Shown piece after piece: positions 24,750 to 37,250 of a DNA stretch of 64,000 nt. The position numbers and the translations under genes were made by a program. The notes beneath the pieces are model-generated. The model saw only the letters and a list, made by a program, of their open reading frames with translations. It ran no database searches and was not told where the DNA came from. Origin of the DNA: Nageia nagi (taxonomy: Eukaryota > Pinophyta); the NCBI GenBank assembly GCA_050084985.1, contig JBITNC010000001.1, positions 164,300,001 to 164,364,000 of the forward strand. Direction: 5' to 3'. Within the stretch, counting starts at the first letter, position 1. Every line of letters starts with the position of its first letter.

Positions 24750-26520
24750 AAGGCACAAGAATTATATCATAATATGCATAATGAATACATGATTTCATAG
24801 ACAATAATGTTCATATAATATGCACGAAACATAGACATTGAAAGGGCCCATTAATTATTTGATAAAATGCCTCATTAAAAATTTTTCTCATGGAATGTAA
24901 TGATTGTTGGATATGCACAAATTTGAATTTTTGAAAAATCACAAGAGACTATTAAATAAATGCAATTGTCATGTGTAAAGCCAAACTCTATAACCTTTTC
25001 CAACATTCTTCGAATATGTGCCACCATGGGAGTTCTAGAAGAAGGTATGGAAATATACCAAAGAGTAGTTAAAAATGGTTTTTTATTGAATGTTGTGGTT
25101 ATAAATTCCCTAATAGACATGGATTCAAACTTTGGAATAATACAAAAGGTCTAAGAATTATTTGAAAATATGCATGATGCAAATATGATTTCATGGATTG
25201 AATTTTTTTTAGATGATATACAATTCATGGATACAACAAGGATGCCCTTAAACTCTTTCATATGATGAAGCTATACTTGGGAACCAACCCTAATAGTATG
25301 ATTGATTCTTATTATATTATTCCAGGGATGAATCATTATACATTTATTATTAAACTTCTTATTCATATAAGCTATCTTGAGGAATGTTTGAAATTCATTG
25401 CCAAAATATTCACAAAATAGGAATTATAGAAGAATATATGGACATCGATTAAAGTGTAGTTGAAAATAATTTTTCATTAAATGTTATGGTTGTAAATTAC
25501 CTGATAGACATGGATGCAAAATGTGTAATAATACATAAGGACTAAGAATTGTTGGATAAAATGCATGATGAAGATACAATTTCATGGATTCCAACGATCT
25601 CCAGATTATATGCAATCATGGATACAATAAGGATGCCATTAAACTCTTTCATCTAATGAAGCTACACTACTTGAGAACCAACCCTAACAATATAACCTTT
25701 ATTTTACTTGGGAACCAACCTTAATACTATGATTGATTCTTATTATATAATTCATAGGATTAATCATTATATATGCATTGTTGAAATTCTTGGACATGTA
25801 GGATATCTTGAGGAAGATTTGAATTTCATTACCAAAATGCCCATAAAATTAGAGTCTTGAAAGAAGGTATGGAAATACATTAAAGAGTAGTTGAAAATAT
25901 TTTTCATCAAATGTTATGGTTGTAAATTCCTTGATATATATGGGCATAAAATGTAAAAGAATACACAAGGCTTGGGAATTGTTTGACAAGATGCATGATG
26001 TAGACATAGTTTCATGGACTACAATGATTGTGATATGATATACAATTCATGGCTACAATAACAATGCCATTAAACTCCTTCATTTGATGAAGCTACACAT
26101 GAGAATTAACCCTAATAACATAACATTTGTATTACTTGGGAACCAATACTAATAGCATGATCGAATCTTATTATTATTCTTGGGATGTATTATTCATTAT
26201 ACATGCATTGTTAAAATTCTTGGTCATGTAGGCTATCCTAAAGAAGTTTTGAACTTAATTACCAAAATGTCCATAAAATGGGAGTTCTAGGGTATGGACA
26301 AGCTTTTAACGAATGTTGTGTCTGTAAATTTCCTGATAGATATGGATAAAAAAATGTGTAAGAATACATAAGGATCAAATATTTTTGACAATATGCATGA
26401 TGTAGACATGGTTTCATAGACTACAACAATTAGAGGATATATAATTCATTTTTGTAATAAGGATGCCTTTAAACTCTTTCATCTAATAAAGCTACACTTG
26501 GGAAGTAAGAACACACTTGG
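24750..26520 (+). pseudogene. PPR relic array, about 400-bp tandem units
   Basis: The plus strand repeats a PPR module four times. Anchor text, a codon run like ELFDKMHDANMISW followed by an IHGYNKDALKLFH-like segment, recurs near 25138, 25528, 25950 and 26358. Spacings are 390, 422 and 408 bp. The first unit is best preserved, with VKPNSITFSNILRICATMG and LEEGMEIYQRVVKNGF (24960-25154). Later units also carry E-region-like text before returning to the L motif, so a block larger than one PPR motif was duplicated. Each unit has stops and frame changes. The whole is a pseudogene that grew or decayed by tandem duplication. Confidence 0.65.
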
Positions 26521-26704
26521 ATGTTTTCTAGGTCATCGCCTTACAATTGCTCTTGTCCAAATAAAGGGTTTTAAATGGCTTGAGGGTTTTAAATTCCTTT
26601 GTAACTTTGAAATGGTTTTTAAAAAATAACTCTGTGTTTGGATTCGAGATACTTCAAACTATGTCTACCTTGAAATTGGTTCCCCCCTCATTTTTGTTTT
26701 CTTG
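26521..26704. other. Short unannotated spacer
   Basis: No feature is recognised between the PPR array and the CACTA-like element. Confidence 0.4.
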
Positions 26705-26963
26705 CACTATAAGAACTTAATACCCTTGTGAATTTTTTATTTTTTTGGGGTCATTTTTATCAATGGTTTAAAACCGCCCTCTTAAGTATGTTATGATAGT
26801 TTAAAACCATCGTTAAATATTTAGTCAAAATAAATAGTCTTACAACAATGAATTTTTAAGGGCAGCATATAACCACCCTCTTATGGTATATGATGACAAT
26901 TAAAAACCACTATAAAAAATTATTGTATTATTATTTTCCTTAAAGCCCTTTTTTGGTGTAGTG
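26705..26963. mobile_element. CACTA-like short non-autonomous element
   Basis: Left end CACTATAAGAA (26705) and right end, read inward, CACTACACCAAAA (26963) have the terminal CACTA of En/Spm-type transposons. Inside, two similar words (AACCGCCCTCTTAAG and AACCACCCTCTTATG) resemble subterminal repeats. It is 259 bp with no coding capacity. The expected 3-bp duplication was not found (TTG versus ATA), which lowers confidence. Confidence 0.5.
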
Positions 26964-26976
26964 ATAGAACCAACTT

Positions 26977-26988
26977 GCTCTGATACCA
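26977..26988 (-). other. Primer-binding motif for initiator-Met tRNA
   Basis: On the minus strand it reads TGGTATCAGAGC, a perfect match to the usual plant copia/gypsy primer site. A minus-strand LTR would end at about 26991 and extend right. Its far end and the element body were not found. Confidence 0.55.
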
Positions 26989-26991
26989 CAT

Positions 26992-29722
26992 GATCCATAA
27001 TTACTAGTAGACTATATGCTTATGGATCTTCAAATACATATTTTTAATTTTATCTAATTTAAAACTTTTGTGTTTTCATTATAAAATATAATTTTTACTA
27101 AAATCTAATATTGCAATTAGTAAAAAACATTCACACACAAATAAGGATGCCAATTTTATAATGAAGAATCATTAATGTGGGGAAAAAACCACTATCCAAG
27201 AGCTCTAATATATATTGATAAAAATAATAGAGTTATAATCATTGTAGACCTAAGTGTAGAAAAATTGCACAAGGCTTTACAACAATAAAAATTAATTCCT
27301 TTGCCAACTCTTGTTGTAATGGCTTCCTTCATATACACCCTTCATTATTAGCAAATTGTACCATATTGTATGCATAATTTGAAGTTTATTATTAATTAAT
27401 AATTAAGCAAATTATCCTTATTAGTTAGGACATATATTCATATTGTGAAATTATTTTCAAAAAATCCTTACACTGAGATTAAACAAGTTTTCTCCTAATT
27501 TTCATGTCCAACCCTTTTTCTTAGTTATTGTAATCAAATGAAATTTTATTTCTTCCATTATCTTATTAATCAAGGTATTTAATCAAAGCTACTATATGTT
27601 GCAAAATAAAATCTATTTATTACTAACATAAACCAATATCTAATAAAGTATGTATCATTTGAAATAATATATTATTTTCTTATTTAACTTTATATGAACA
27701 ATTATAGAAATCAATAAACAATTTCATTTGTAAGCATTCATCATAAACATCATTCACATAATGAGATACAACAAATTTGATTAACATGAGAAACTTCTAA
27801 TATCATGTTGAAAAGAAAAAAAAACCATAAGAAAGTTTAATTTTATGCTTTAATCCTCATTTTATTCATTTTTAATTAAATCAATTGCATACATATCTCC
27901 ATCATACATCAATGTCCTTTTCATAATTTTGTTATACTATGCATAAAAACTATAATACAATAATAACCCATGCCTATTCATTTTTAAGTTAAAATTTACT
28001 ATCATGTCCCATAACAAATATACTACCACATATGCATATAATATCTCAATTTCATCACATCTACTATATTTCTCATAACAATTTCTTAAACAAGGATTCT
28101 AAATCATATGCATGGGTTTGACAAGAATATGCAAGTCACCATCATATGCTTTCTTATATCATTTGTAATTCAATACTATGATAAATGACCAAATTTTCAC
28201 TAACAACATGATACAAGATGAGCCTCGTGAATTTCACACCCAAATATCTTACAATTTCTATATACAATTAAATTCATAACTCATGCTTATAAAATGCAAT
28301 AAGATCAACACAATTTTTACAAAGTACCCATATATTGTAAATCAAAATTTCTCAACAAAGTCTACCAACCTCTATCCATGATTTTTCAATGAAAATGAAT
28401 GTAAATATATTATCTTTCACCTAACTTTTCTGCTAATATCTCTTTCTTAAAATATGGCAACCAATACTTTTAAAATAACTTTACCTTTGTTCAATATTAT
28501 TATATGAAATTTACAAGTATGCATTTAATGGATATTTTAAACTCATGAAATCAATAAAAGAAACCAACAACAATCAATTTCTATCATAGTCATTTGCGAA
28601 CTCCATGAAATGGCTAAAATAAATGCAATAGGAAAGGATCACAAGCTGGCCATCCATTTCTATAAAATTCAACATATGAGCCACCATATATGCAAAAGTG
28701 ACTAATTTTCCATACTCAATGCAAAATTCTCATGTAGAATAGGAGACTTTGAACTAAGTTGTTCATACTCAAGTAGTGAATGAAATATATACAAAATAAA
28801 AGCTTCAAACTAGACTACTCATACCAAAAAATAATGATTACTCTATATGTAAAAGAGAAGACTTTTACTAGGTCATTCATATCCATTAAAAATTTCAAAC
28901 ATCGTATAAACTTTAATATTTATATCAAATGAATGGAGTCCTTATCTCTCAATGGAGATGTAAATAAAAACCCCAATTGCATGCTCAAATTCATGACAAA
29001 TTTTCATTTCTAATTGAAGCATTAAAATAACCAGTCTATATTATTCTATTCCATAACATGTTTTATCAAAAATGTAAACCATGAAAATTCAAGAAACCCC
29101 TATGAAATACAACCATTGAGTGCATCCTTGAAACACAACTAAAATACCCATAATTTATAGTTACAAAAGGAGTAGTTTTAAAAACTATATTATCATATCT
29201 GTTGAAAATTTAGCTCATATTCTGAGGTCCAAATATGATATTACTACATTTTTAGTCTTTTATTCCTAGATGCAATGTGCCTCACCCTAGGAATAGTGTA
29301 CTTGACAACTTCATTCCAGGTGCAGTACACCCTATTACCAAGCGTAGTGTGCCTACAAATAGAGCCTAATGGGCTATTTTTAGCATATGCGGGATGTCTG
29401 TCTTCCAATTTATATTATATATTTTTATTTTGGATGTTAGTTTTGCCTAGTTGTTGTTTAGAATAATAGGGTACAATTAAAACTTTTAGTTTGATAGATC
29501 ATGCAACTTGAGTTTATATTTAGCATAGTCTAATTCTAGGTTTTTCCAAAACTTATATCTATAATGATTTCATTTTTCAAATCAATGAAAGTAGAATACT
29601 TCTCACTATGGTAGCATATCTTTAGGAATATCTATAGGGTTAGAGTTAGTGGGTACAATTTCAAGAATTTATTAAATTCTTTCATAGACTATGATCCATT
29701 ATTTTTTGTTGTATTGAGCAAT
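26992..29722. other. AT-rich stretch, no gene recognised
   Basis: The left part may include a decayed LTR next to the primer motif, and the right part may include the LTR or leader of the copia gag that follows. No domain, terminus or RNA gene could be supported. Confidence 0.4.
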
Positions 29723-30640
29723 ATGGCTACAAACAACAATACTCTACCCATCCTAGAGTTCCATGGAGAGGATTATGAGTACTAGTCTATCAAGATGAAG
29801 AAATTACTCATAAGAAAGGGGCTAAGGGATATAGTTGAGGAAGGATACAATGATCTGGCTGACTAGAACACTCTCCATACCAATGATAAGATTGCTAAGA
29901 AGGAGGCTTTGAAGAAGAACTCCTTTGCACTATATCATCTACAAGCTTCCTAGGATAAGATAATATTTCCTAGGATTGCTTGATGCACTTCTAGCCAATA
30001 TGCATGGAAACCAATCAAGGAAGCCTATCAAGGTAGAACCTAAGTGAAGCAAGTACGATTGCAAACCCTTAAGAGATATTTTAAGTATCTCAATATGCAA
30101 GCTAGTGAGATTATGGAAGATTATTATGTGAGAGTAAAAGCATGTGTGGACAAGATGAATACCCTTGGAGAGAATATTATGAATGTGGTTATATTGAAGA
30201 AAGTGTTGAGAATAATTCTTTCCAAGTGGAAGCATATAGCAATCATAATTGAAGAGTCCAAAGATCTATCAACTCTTACTTATGATCAACTCATATGCCT
30301 CTTGATGTCCCATGAAGAAAGACTCCAAGATTCTACACAAATGAATTGATGAACTTATCTCCATTGAAAAGGGAATGAAGAATAGGAGTTGATTAACTGA
30401 TCCAAGACTTTGTGTGAAGATTGATATCACTAAGGAGCTGTGGAAGAGGATATTCATGGATGAGGAAGATGGAGATTCATGGGAAAAAGAAATAGTATAC
30501 ATGAATCTCCCATTTCAACCTATGATCTATAAGCAATACTACCACTATGCGTTAGAATGCCCTAAGAGAAAAGTTAAAATTCTAGAAATAGTTCAAACCA
30601 ATGAGGCTTGTAAGAAGGATGGAGGGTGGATTTGATTCCA
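29723..30640 (+). pseudogene. Ty1/copia gag relic (UBN2-type)
   Basis: The start at 29723 gives MATNNNTLPILEFHGEDYEY, the usual opening of plant copia gag proteins, followed by a KMKKLLIRKGL block. The UBN2-like core covers about 30044-30349, including an EDYYVRVKACVDKM segment. Near 30527-30575 the end of a CCHC zinc knuckle survives (HYALECPKRK). Its first two cysteines are gone. Several stops interrupt the frame. No protease, integrase or polymerase follows. A LINE begins within about 100 bp instead, so the copia element was cut here. Confidence 0.75.
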
Positions 30641-30748
30641 AGATAATAGGTGAAGAGTGTAGTATATGGAAAAAATATTAAATAACAAAAGGTGGCACCC
30701 TAGGATCATAGGAATCATGAACCAAATATAGCTCAAAGGAGTCCGAAT

Positions 30749-30946
30749 TCCTTTGCTTCATTGGGGGAAAATAGAGCTAGAAGGAATGTGGAAGAGATGA
30801 GGCCAGAAGAGGAGGAAAGAGGAGACAATGGAAAAGAAGAAGATGACCCAAAAAAAGTGGTAGTTGATGATAAAATTGGAGCCATGATACAAGCTAGGGA
30901 AAGAAATCAAAGAAACATTATTGAGAAAAGGAAGAAAGCATTTTAA
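30749..30946 (+). pseudogene. LINE ORF1 tail remnant
   Basis: Open reading around 30761-30946 is rich in E, K, R and D (for example MRPEEEERGDNGKEEDDPKK). It lies directly upstream of ORF2, the position of a LINE ORF1. No nucleic-acid-binding domain is left, so the assignment rests mainly on position. Confidence 0.45.
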
Positions 30947-31115
30947 AAAGGTAAAGAGATTAGAGCAAGATCACAGCCTAATGGAAGAATAAACTCAATG
31001 ATATCATAAATTGATCCTAGGAAGCCTTCCAATCAATGATCTAGGATTAAAAAAATCAAGAAATAGCTAATGTAACCCAAACTACTCTAGAGTAGAGTGG
31101 ATAATTCTTGTCCCA

Positions 31116-34100
31116 ATGAAGGTGTTAAGATGGAATATTTGGGGTTTCCATGACCTTGAAAAGTATAGGTCCTTTAAGGACCTTTGGAAGGAGATTCATC
31201 ATGATTCCATAATGCTTTAGGAATCAAAAGTAAGAGAAGCTAAGGTAGTATATGCAAAGAAGAGACTTTGGAAGGATGCTAACATCATATGGAAAGAGTC
31301 TTACAAATCCTCTAGAGGCTTATTATCTCTATAGAACCATAAAATAGTGGAATTCTTGGACTACCCTTTTCAAATCCCTTCTAATAGATACATTCATAAT
31401 TTTTATAAATTAAAGGAATATAATTTTGAATTTATTATCACTAATATGTATACATATAATGATCCTAAAGAGAGAAGAAAATTATGTACTTACTTGACTG
31501 GTGATAAAAATAACTTTGAATAATGGCTATGGTTGATCATGGGGGATTTTAGCACTATCTTACACCCACATGAAAAAAAAAGAAGGAGCTTTAATAAGAA
31601 CTGGGTATATGGATGAACTTAAGAAATTATTGGATGATAAGAAACTCATGGATTTAGATCTTAAAGGTAGTGAATTCACATGGAATAATAAGCAAATTGG
31701 GGAAGACTATATTCAATGCAAATTAGATAAGGCAACTTGCTCAATTGATTAGATGACAGCTTTCCCAAATTACATCTTAATTGCCCAAATAAGGCAACAT
31801 CTAACTATAACCCAATCCTGTTACAAGAATCACCATATCATAAGAAGAAAGCTCCATTCATATTTGAAACTATGTGACTCATACAACTTGAGTAACCTAC
31901 TCAAATGCAAGAATGGTGGAATTTAGAGGTGTAAGGAATCAAAATGTTCCAAGTCATTTCAAAACTAAGATATGTTAAGACAATGTTCAAATTTTGTAAC
32001 ATAAATATTTTAAAGAACATTGATAGATAAAAATATGTTATGAAGAATGAGCTGAGCCAAATTGAAGAATAAAACCAGCTGCATGGGTAGTTAAAAGAGT
32101 TGAAAGCTAAGGAAAAGGACCTGAAAGGTAAGTATCAATCAATTCTGAATTAAGAGGCTATCCACTGGAGGTAGAAATCTATGATTGGTTGGCTTGAGTA
32201 TGGTGATAAAAACATAAACTTCTTCAAGGTTTCTACTATGAGAAGGAAATCCTTCAACAAAATGAAGTGTATTCAAAGGGAAGATGATAGCTTGGTAGAA
32301 GAAGAGGATATGAAGGAAAGGGTGATGTAGTTTTACAAAAAAATTGTTAACTCTGCAAAAGGCGAATGACCCAAAAGTTGTTGCATTCTTGCTCCAAAAT
32401 ATCCTAAGATTAATTTATGAAGAGCATAATAGGAATATCATGAATCCTATTACTAAAGATGAGGTATACTTTACTATTATGTTAATGGGAAAAGATAAGG
32501 CCCCTAAACCAAGTGGCTTCCCCACACATTTAGTTTATCACTTATGAGAGATTGTTGGGGAGGATGTGGTTGTAGTTGTACAAGAGTTCCAAAGAAATGA
32601 ATCCTTGATAAGAATTTGGAATGCAACCTTCCAGGTACTCATCCAAAGGCCCAAGGAGCCACTAACCTAAAGGATTTCAGACCAATTAGTCTCTATAATA
32701 CTATTTATAAAATTATTACAAAGATACAGGCTAATAGAATGTAAGAACTTCTACCAAAGATAATTTTAGTGGAGCAAGATGGATATTTTGGAGGAAGGAA
32801 AATTATAGATAGAATCATTACAATGCATGAAACTATCCACACTCTCAAAATAAAAAAGGAGGTGGGTATGATTATCAAGATGGATATGCAAAAAGCTTAT
32901 GAAAGGGTTTCATGGAGCTTCCTTCAGTAGGTGTTGGAAAATTTTTGCTTCAGTGAGAAATAGAGGAAAGCTTTGTATTACAACAACTAATTTTTTTATC
33001 TTGGTGAATGGTGAGTCCTCAGTCTTCTTTAATGTTGTAAGATGACTGCATCAAGGTGATCCCATCTTGCCTTATCTATTCATCATCTCATTTGAATCTA
33101 TGGGAAGGAGCATAAAGGTGGCCAAAAGGATGGGAAGAATCAAAGGGATTATGTCAACACCAAATTGTGATCCAATAACTCACCACCAATTCATGCATGA
33201 CATGATTCTCACATTTATGGCTAGAATTAGGGAGGTCTAGGAGTTCAAACATATTTTGGATATTTATGAGAAAGCCTCAAAAATATTAATTATGAAAAGA
33301 CAAATTTTCTTCCTAAATATGCCACATGAGAGGATCCAATAAATTACCAAAATATTTAATTATCAAATTGCAACACTTCCTTCAATTTACTTAGGGATGT
33401 CATTGTTTGGTGGTAGGATTGATAAAGAGTTCTGAAAGGGTGTCATGAGTAGATTCAAAAACAAGATGGAAGGTTGGAAAGGTGCACTTTACAAAGCATC
33501 CCAATCTATATGGTGAGTATGTTTAAAATTCCTACCTTAGTGGCCTTTAAAATTGATCAGATTTGTTGCAACTTCATCTAGATTGGAGTTGAAGAAAAGA
33601 AGAGATTATCACTTATGGCTTGGAACAAGGTTTGCAAGAAGAAATGTGAAAGCAACCTAGGAATTTGCCCATTTCAATGGATCAACCAATCTTTAAGGAT
33701 AAAATTAGCATGGAAGTTGAGAGAAGGATATGATGGGCAATGGACTAAAATCTATAGAAATAAATATATTGAAGGGTGAATGAATTTTATTGGAATCAAT
33801 AATCCCCCAAAAGGATCTACTTTTTAGAATGGATTGTTGGAATTCAAGGATGTATTATGGAAGAATTCCAAATGGGAGGTGCATAAAGATGATAAATTTC
33901 AATTTTGGGATGATTCTTGGTTGGAATTAGTTTCAATGTCTCATATCAAAGAATACAAGGAGTCTATGGTTTCGAAAAAAATAATGATTAGAAGTGAAGT
34001 TGGAAATTATGTTAAGAAATATGGAATGTTGTTAGAATGGGTGAGACCATCAACCCCCAATTTTCAAATTAAGGCTCAATTACAAATCATTAGAAGAAAG

Positions 34101-34595
34101 CTCTAGGAATACCTGATTAGTGTGGCTAAAAAACTATATGTTCTCTAGTGGTGGGATATAAATGGAGGAAAGAAGGAACTTTCCATCAAAGTGAGATATA
34201 ATTGGCTCAATCAAAATTAGAAGGATAACAAAAAGGTCTTATGGAAAAGAGTATGGATTAAGAAGATAACTCCCAAGATAACTTATTTAATTTGGGCTAA
34301 GGCATTGAATTGGATTCATATGAATGATAATTTGAGGAAGAAAGGAATGATGTTTCCCAATTGGTGTGCACTTTGCCACCAGGTTAAGGAAACTATTGAT
34401 CATATCATGATTCATTGCGAGTTTGCTTGTTATATTTGGAACTCAATTCTTACCATAAGCACAATGGATGAAATAGTCATTCAATGGGACCTGGAAGGGG
34501 AAAAGGAGAAAACTAGGAAATTTGAAGGTATGATCATGGTGCATCTTTATTGGTGCATCTGGAAAGAGAGAAATGAAAAGATCTTCAAGGAATAA
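31116..34595 (+). pseudogene. LINE ORF2: endonuclease, reverse transcriptase, zf-RVT
   Basis: ORF2 starts MKVLRWNIWGFHDLEKYRSF, the usual beginning of plant L1 endonucleases. A block at 31570-31752 contains LKGSEFTWNN. Reverse transcriptase motifs follow. KAPKPSGFP (32490-32520, from a KAPGPDGF-type motif) comes first, then DMQKAYERVSWSFL near 32882, then a region near 33190-33220 where the catalytic FADD is replaced by FMHD. LGMSLFGGRID follows near 33390. The zf-RVT segment (34305-34595) keeps C-x2-C...H-x4-H-x2-C-like spacing (WCALCHQ...DHIMIHC). Many stops show it is dead. Confidence 0.85.
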
Positions 34596-34974
34596 AGCTT
34601 GTCAATTTCCTAGGTTCTTGCAAAAGAAGTTAAGAGTTGTTAAGGAGAATATGTAGTTTTATGTTAAATTAGATCCAAGAAGAGATGAAGAAATAATCAA
34701 TTTGCTTTCTAAGTTGGAATTTGAGAACCTGGATGAGGATAATGTTGAGTCTTAGAGGAAACAAAGGAATGAGGAAGAAGAAAAGGGTGGTCAAAGACAC
34801 ACCCCTTACGAATAATAGTATTAAGATGTATTGTAGATGTAGTAAAGTGGTATATGAGATACTAATAGGAAATGACTAGGTAGTGTTTTTGTAATTTTCT
34901 ACGTTAGGTTTTTGGACTTTGTTAAAACTCTTTTTTTTATGATATAATTTACGTTTATTATAAATAAAAAATCA

Positions 34975-37250
34975 ATTAATATGATATTAGGTATCAAAAT
35001 TAAGTGTCACCATAATCATTCTAATACTCAAAACATTACATGTGATTAGCATCTTTCACTTGAAGACCTTTATGATGCATTTTCTCAAATGGTAAATTAT
35101 AAATATCCAAGTTTAAATGATTCTATTGTGAATTTTGCAATCGCTTTGAGATTTAGTTAATCTAGATTTTCTTAATATTTATTAAGAAGAAATGATTATT
35201 GGTTCTCTTATTCCTATAATTGATAAAAATGACATTAAGTTTATTCCTAAAGCTAGTTGATTACTTTCCTTAATATTTCCTATAAGATAGTTGACAATTC
35301 CTTAGTCTTGCATCTACGCTAATTACTTTCCTTAATTATTTATCTTGAGCATATTGGTTTCATGCCTACTTATTATATTCTTGATAACATCTTATCTATT
35401 TGGGAACATATGGAATGGGTCAGGAAGTCCAATTAACCTTCTCTATTTATTAAAATTAGCTTTGAAAAGGCATTTGATCATAATGAATGGTTTATCATTC
35501 TAGTAATGTTCAAGATTATAAAGTATGGTAACCAATTTATAGTTTCAATTAGAATGGTTTCGTATATGTTTATATATTAATCATCATAAATAAAATTCAA
35601 TTAGAATTAATAGGGTTTTTTTACTCTTTTCATTTGGTCCACCCTTTGGCTCCCTCTCTAGATATATACTTATTATTGAAGGTTTTAGTTAAATTCTAAC
35701 TCATCAAAGCTTATTAGGGCTAGTCAAAGGAATTTCTCTTCCCAATATTCAATCTCAATTAATTAATGACCATGTTATGAATGAATTCTTTCTTGCTTTA
35801 CAAGAAGATGAAGCATCTTTCAAACAAGTGATTCAATGCTTGAAGATTTTTTTGTCTTATCTCTAGCTCTAGTATTCAATGGTATAAAACCTTTATTTTG
35901 ATCAATTTGATTCTCCTCTTCCAAGGTTGTTATCTTAATATCAATGTAATTGGATATAAGTAAGGGATATATTTTACTTCCTTGGAATTCCCTGTGCATT
36001 CCTTAGTTCCTCCTTGAAACTTCAAAAATATGTTGTTCAACCAGTAGAATCCAAGTTGTGATATTGGTCTACCAAAGCATTATCATTAGTTAGCAAATTT
36101 TAAGTTTGTTCTAAATTTATTTTGTTGTTCAATTAGTAGAATCCAAGTTGTATGAGTTCTTTTCATAGTCAAATGCTTTATCAAATTTTGACTTTCACAT
36201 AGTTAATTGAGATTTTTATTTCCTTCTTGAACCTTTTGGAGGTACAAGGTATTATAGATTACATCCAACAAGGTATGACCTTTTGTGCTAAATGTATTAT
36301 CATAGCTATTGAAGGCAATGAATATTGGAAATTTCTCATTAGGTAAAGTGTTACCTCTAGTTTTCCTTATGGGAGAAACACATGGTAGAAAATGGATTTC
36401 CCATCTCTCCTTTTGACCCTTATGCCTACTAAGATAATTGGATCTTTTATTATTTAGAAGTATTTTGAAATCATGGAAGGCTATCAAGCCATGGCTTTAG
36501 TGAAAATAGAACAATTTTCGTAATGGATTATGTATCAAATCCCTTTACCTCTAGTGGTACCCTCTTTAACCATCCAATGAATATCCTTTGCCCATGGTAT
36601 GCACAAAAAAATTATGAGAGGTATGTGCATAGTTACTAAATTTATTTCTCTGTTGGGGACAAGCATTCCTAGAACTACCTTAAGGCTATTGTCAATCATG
36701 TTAATTTCAATAAGATTATCTTTCAAACACTAAAAGAGAATGTACATATTATTAAGCTCCATCAAATTTGTGCTCTCTCAACAAGCCTCGTTGAAAGATT
36801 AAAGTTGATATCTTGACACTCTTATGCTCAATTATAAAACCAAACTTGGTTATGCATGGCTTTTTCTATATTTTCCTATAGTTGCTAGGTTTAATGATTA
36901 TTGGGGCATCTCATCACCCAAATTTATCTAGGCTTGACGCTTTCAAACAACTTAAGCTTCTTACCTAGATCCCAAACATGTCTTTATTACCTTTGAGGTA
37001 TCTTTTTTCATTCTTTCATCCTTCCTCGTTGGTTTGCTTAGCAATAGATTTTATTAGAAGACCTTGTTGACCTCCCTTCATTATATCTAAAAGTTTGGCA
37101 CTTGTTCACAATTTACATCCTTTTCTTCCTTTTGAAAGCCAAAAATGATAGAATATTTCTTCAAGGCTCTACATTGCCATATTTTATCGTATATGACAAA
37201 GTGAAGATTATTTTTAATGTTTTCTTATATATTTTAGTACAAGTCAATAA
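34975..37250 (+). pseudogene. Second LINE relic, different family
   Basis: The plus strand gives reverse transcriptase fragments unlike those of the first LINE. EHIGFMPTYYILDNI lies near 35350-35395, and FEKAFDHNEWF lies near 35460-35490 with the polymerase motif A position D present. Downstream (35780-36110) text resembles the post-polymerase region, with FLGIP near 35980 and a LWYWSTKALSLVSKF-like block near 36050-36100. Further C-terminal matches continue in pieces to about 37200. Frame changes are frequent. It begins right after the 3' tail of the first LINE, so the two sit head to tail. Confidence 0.7.

Larger units (their letters stand above)
30650..34965 (+). mobile_element. LINE (L1-type non-LTR retrotransposon), decayed
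   Basis: LINEs copy themselves by reverse transcription primed at a nicked target. In order, this one shows a charged ORF1 tail (about 30750-30950), an ORF2 starting at 31116 with an apurinic-endonuclease region, a reverse transcriptase region and a C-terminal zinc-binding RVT region. Its 3' end lies near 34965, just after an A-rich tail (ATAAATAAAAAA). Stops and shifts occur throughout. The 5' end is uncertain because the element abuts a copia gag remnant. Confidence 0.8.

Noticed and set aside
24960-25154. Open PPR segment as a short functional PPR protein
   Set aside because: Only about two motifs long, with stops on both sides, no start-associated targeting sequence and tandem decayed copies next to it.
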